A stretch of DNA of 6,397 nucleotides from Oscillospiraceae bacterium (lineage in GTDB: Bacteria > Bacillota > Clostridia > Oscillospirales > Oscillospiraceae). The first letter of the stretch is position 1; every line of letters starts with the position of its first letter. Shown in pieces: positions 4,627 to 6,397 of this stretch. The stretch covers positions 1 to 6,397 of the forward strand of contig JAFQSI010000024.1 in the NCBI GenBank assembly GCA_017409645.1, written 5' to 3'. The position numbers and the translations under genes were made by a program. The notes under the pieces are model-generated. The model searched no databases and was not told where the DNA came from. It was given only the letters and a program-made list of their open reading frames with translations.

Positions 4627-6075
4627 ATGGCAAAAAACAAAGGCAATGACAAGAAGGTCGAGCAGATCACCGATATGGAGGTCGACTTTGCCCAGTGGTT
4701 CACTGATGTGTGCAAGAAGGCCCAGCTGATCGACTACTCTTCCATCAAGGGCGTGTTCATCTACCGTCCCTACGGCTACGCCATCTGGGAGAATATCCAG
4801 TCCATCATGGACAAGGAATTCAAGAAGCAGGGTGTTGAGAACGTGTACATGCCCATGCTGATCCCCGAAAGCCTGCTGCAGAAGGAGAAGGACCATGTCG
4901 AGGGCTTCGCCCCCGAGTGCGCCTGGGTCACCCTGGGCGGCAGCGAGCCCCTGGAGGAGAAGATGTGCATCCGTCCCACCTCCGAGACGCTGTTCTGCGA
5001 CCACTTCAAGACCGTGGTCCAGTCCCATCGCGATCTGCCTGTGAAGTACAACCAGTGGTGCAGCGTGCTGCGCTGGGAGAAGACCTCCCGTCCCTTCCTG
5101 CGCCACCGGGAGTTCCTGTGGCAGGAGGGCCACACCCTCCACGCCACCGCTGAGGAGGCCCAGGAGTTCACCGAGCGGATGCTGAACGTCTACGCCGACT
5201 TCTGCGAGAATGTCCTGGCCATGCCCGTGACCAAGGGCCGCAAGACCGACAAGGAGAAGTTCAACGGCGCCGAGGCCACCTACACCATCGAGTGCATGAT
5301 GCACGACCGCAAGGCTCTGCAGGCCGGCACCAGCCACTACTTCGGCGACGGCTTCGCTGAGGCCTTCGACATCACCTACACCGACAAGAACAACCAGAAG
5401 GTCCATCCCCATCAGACCTCCTGGGGCGTTTCCACCCGTCTGATCGGCGGCATCATTATGACCCACGGCGACAACAACGGCCTGGTCCTGCCCCCCAAGG
5501 TGGCTCCCATCCAGGTGGCTGTCCTGCCCATCGCCCAGCACAAGCCCGGCGTTCTGGAGGGTGCTGCCCAGCTGCGCGACCGGCTGATCGACGCCGGCTT
5601 CCGTGTCAAGATGGACGACTCCGACAACTCCATGGGCTGGAAGTGCGCCGAATACGAGATGAAGGGCGTGCCCCTGCGCGTGGAGTGCGGTCCCCGGGAT
5701 CTGGAGAACGGCCAGTGCGTGCTGGTCCGCCGTACCGACCGGGAGAAGATCGTCGTCAAGCTGGAGGATCTGGAGACTGCCGTTGCTGAGCAGCTGCAGG
5801 CCGTCCATGATGGCATGTTCGAGCGGGCCAAGCGCAATCTCGACGAGCATATCTTCGAGGCCCACTCCATCGAGGAGGCAAAGGAGCTGCAGGAGAAAAA
5901 CGGCGGCTTCGTCAAGACCATGTGGTGCGGCGAGCTGGAGTGCGAGCTGGCTATGAAGGAGAAAGCCGGAATGTCCTCCCGCTGCATGCCCTTCGCACAG
6001 GAGAACCTGGGCGAGACCTGCGCCTGCTGCGGAAAGCCCGCCAAGACCATGATCTACTGGGGCGTGGCATATTAA
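4627..6075 (+). CDS. proS: Prolyl-tRNA synthetase, archaeal/eukaryal type (ProS type 3)
   Basis: This class II synthetase charges tRNA-Pro with proline in the cytoplasm. The 482-aa length fits the family without the bacterial editing insertion. From the N-terminus: VDFAQWFTDV (19-28), a motif 1 region around YRPYGYAIWENI (46-57), the CIRPTSET proline-pocket loop (114-121), motif 2 RWEKTSRPFLRHREF (149-163) with WQEGHT, HPHQTSWGVSTR (260-271) with motif 3 arginine R271, then the anticodon-binding domain (about 290-400). The C-terminal zinc domain has C434, C439, C465 and C468, whose spacing matches the zinc ligands I recall for Thermus ProRS, and the chain ends in the conserved tyrosine (YWGVAY). 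All key elements appear intact. It has its own promoter and a downstream terminator. Codon use is strongly biased (ACC, TCC, CTG, GGC, AAG), as expected for a highly expressed housekeeping gene. Confidence 0.97.
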   Translation: MAKNKGNDKKVEQITDMEVDFAQWFTDVCKKAQLIDYSSIKGVFIYRPYGYAIWENIQSIMDKEFKKQGVENVYMPMLIPESLLQKEKDHVEGFAPECAWVTLGGSEPLEEKMCIRPTSETLFCDHFKTVVQSHRDLPVKYNQWCSVLRWEKTSRPFLRHREFLWQEGHTLHATAEEAQEFTERMLNVYADFCENVLAMPVTKGRKTDKEKFNGAEATYTIECMMHDRKALQAGTSHYFGDGFAEAFDITYTDKNNQKVHPHQTSWGVSTRLIGGIIMTHGDNNGLVLPPKVAPIQVAVLPIAQHKPGVLEGAAQLRDRLIDAGFRVKMDDSDNSMGWKCAEYEMKGVPLRVECGPRDLENGQCVLVRRTDREKIVVKLEDLETAVAEQLQAVHDGMFERAKRNLDEHIFEAHSIEEAKELQEKNGGFVKTMWCGELECELAMKEKAGMSSRCMPFAQENLGETCACCGKPAKTMIYWGVAY

Positions 6076-6109
6076 TGCAGAATGCAAAATGCATAATGCA
6101 GAATTAATA
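6071..6109. repeat. Heptamer tandem repeat overlapping the proS stop
   Basis: Four consecutive 7-mers of the form ATGCANA occur at 6075-6081, 6082-6088, 6089-6095 and 6096-6102, followed by a degenerate fifth (ATTAATA). ATTAAT stands at both ends (6071-6076 and 6103-6108). The first copy shares the last A of the proS TAA stop. AT-rich, unlike the flanking genes. No coding meaning is apparent. Confidence 0.7.
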
Positions 6110-6131
6110 AGCTGTATTTAAGAGGATTCTG

Positions 6132-6164
6132 AAAGCGGCGCATCCGGTTGGGTGCGTCGCTTTT
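6132..6164 (+). terminator. Intrinsic terminator after proS
   Basis: A 14-bp stem pairs 6132-6145 (AAAGCGGCGCATCC) with 6150-6163 (GGGTGCGTCGCTTT) through two G-T wobbles, with a GGTT loop and a short TTTT end. It lies about 56 nt after the proS stop and 22 nt before the next start codon, so it should limit read-through into the kinase-like gene. Confidence 0.8.
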
Positions 6165-6185
6165 GCGATCAAAAAGGAGGGTAAG

Positions 6186-6397
6186 ATGGAACGAGTGATG
6201 ATCATCGGCTGCGGCGGGGCGGGGAAAAGCACCCTGGCGCGGGAATTGGGGGAGAAGACCGGGCTTCCCGTGGTGCATCTGGATCAGATCTGGTGGGAGC
6301 CGGGAAACTGGCAGCATTTGGAGAAGCCGGAATTTGACGAAAGACTGGCACAGGAGCTTCAAAAGCCCCGGTGGATCCTGGACGGGAATTTCAACCG
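6186..6397 (+). CDS. P-loop ATPase/kinase-like protein, FlaR (topology modulation) family, 3'-truncated
   Basis: The gene starts at ATG 6186 with a strong GGAGG (6176-6180) 5 nt upstream and runs off the window after 70 codons. Residues 1-20 form the nucleotide-binding strand and loop MERVMIIGCGGAGKSTLARE, with Walker A GxxxxGKS at 8-15. HLDQIWWEPGNW (31-42) resembles the HLD..YW.PGW segment of proteins annotated as DNA topology modulation protein FlaR, which belong to the adenylate-kinase-like P-loop group. WILDGNFN (63-70) matches the conserved W(I/V)xDGNY strand. The biochemical role of this family is not well defined, and the annotated name should not be read as proven function. No separate promoter is clear between the proS stop and this start; expression may come from an AT-rich sequence around 6100-6130 or from read-through of the terminator. 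Confidence 0.85.
   Translation, partial: MERVMIIGCGGAGKSTLARELGEKTGLPVVHLDQIWWEPGNWQHLEKPEFDERLAQELQKPRWILDGNFN

Noticed and set aside
4287..4715. 142-aa open frame on the minus strand across the intergenic region
   Set aside because: It runs through repeats and both promoters, overlaps the proS start in antisense, and shows no family pattern.
4579..6087. 502-aa open frame on the minus strand
   Set aside because: It is antisense to proS, with Leu/Gly/His/Val-rich low-complexity sequence and no ribosome binding site or recognisable family.
6072..6362. 96-aa open frame on the minus strand
   Set aside because: It reads through the heptamer repeat and terminator and is antisense to the P-loop gene, whose Walker A motif and strong ribosome binding site show the real coding strand.

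Overview
This window looks like ordinary chromosome from a GC-rich Clostridia/Firmicutes gut anaerobe, most likely Oscillospiraceae/Ruminococcaceae-like. The pointers are strong AGGAGG-type ribosome binding sites, TATAAT-like promoters (several with an extended TGn), a secreted-type protein with CxxC/GH repeats typical of gut Clostridia, a single-chain Fe-S L-serine dehydratase, an archaeal/eukaryal-type prolyl-tRNA synthetase, and GC-rich palindromic repeats between genes. This placement is inference from gene content, not a database match.

Layout from left to right. (1) 1-1088 (+) is the 3' end of a probable extracellular protein: a beta-sandwich domain, four cysteine repeats in an A-B-A-B order, and a C-terminal beta-rich domain. 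(2) 1154-1420 (+) is a small stand-alone PqqD-family protein with its own promoter and a strong terminator. (3) 1584-2999 (+) is a 471-aa protein with a C-terminal NYN (PIN-like nuclease) domain and an unrecognised N-terminal half of about 250 residues. It also has its own promoter. (4) A perfect 13-bp hairpin lies between convergent genes and probably terminates both. (5) 3045-4259 (-) is L-serine ammonia-lyase. (6) 4260-4626 is a 367-nt divergent intergenic region with a promoter at each end and a cluster of interspersed palindromes between them. (7) 4627-6075 (+) is proS. (8) 6071-6109 is a heptamer tandem repeat that begins in the proS stop codon, followed by a terminator. (9) 6186-6397 (+) is the start of a P-loop kinase-like protein related to the FlaR/topology-modulation family, cut by the window edge.

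The genes do not form an obvious pathway. Nearly every gene has its own promoter and terminator, so this reads as a series of single-gene units: housekeeping (proS, serine deaminase), a surface protein, and two small-family proteins of unclear role (orphan PqqD, NYN protein). No clear new multi-gene system is visible. The best leads are the orphan PqqD-like protein, the NYN protein with its uncharacterised N-terminal half, and the two kinds of intergenic repeat.
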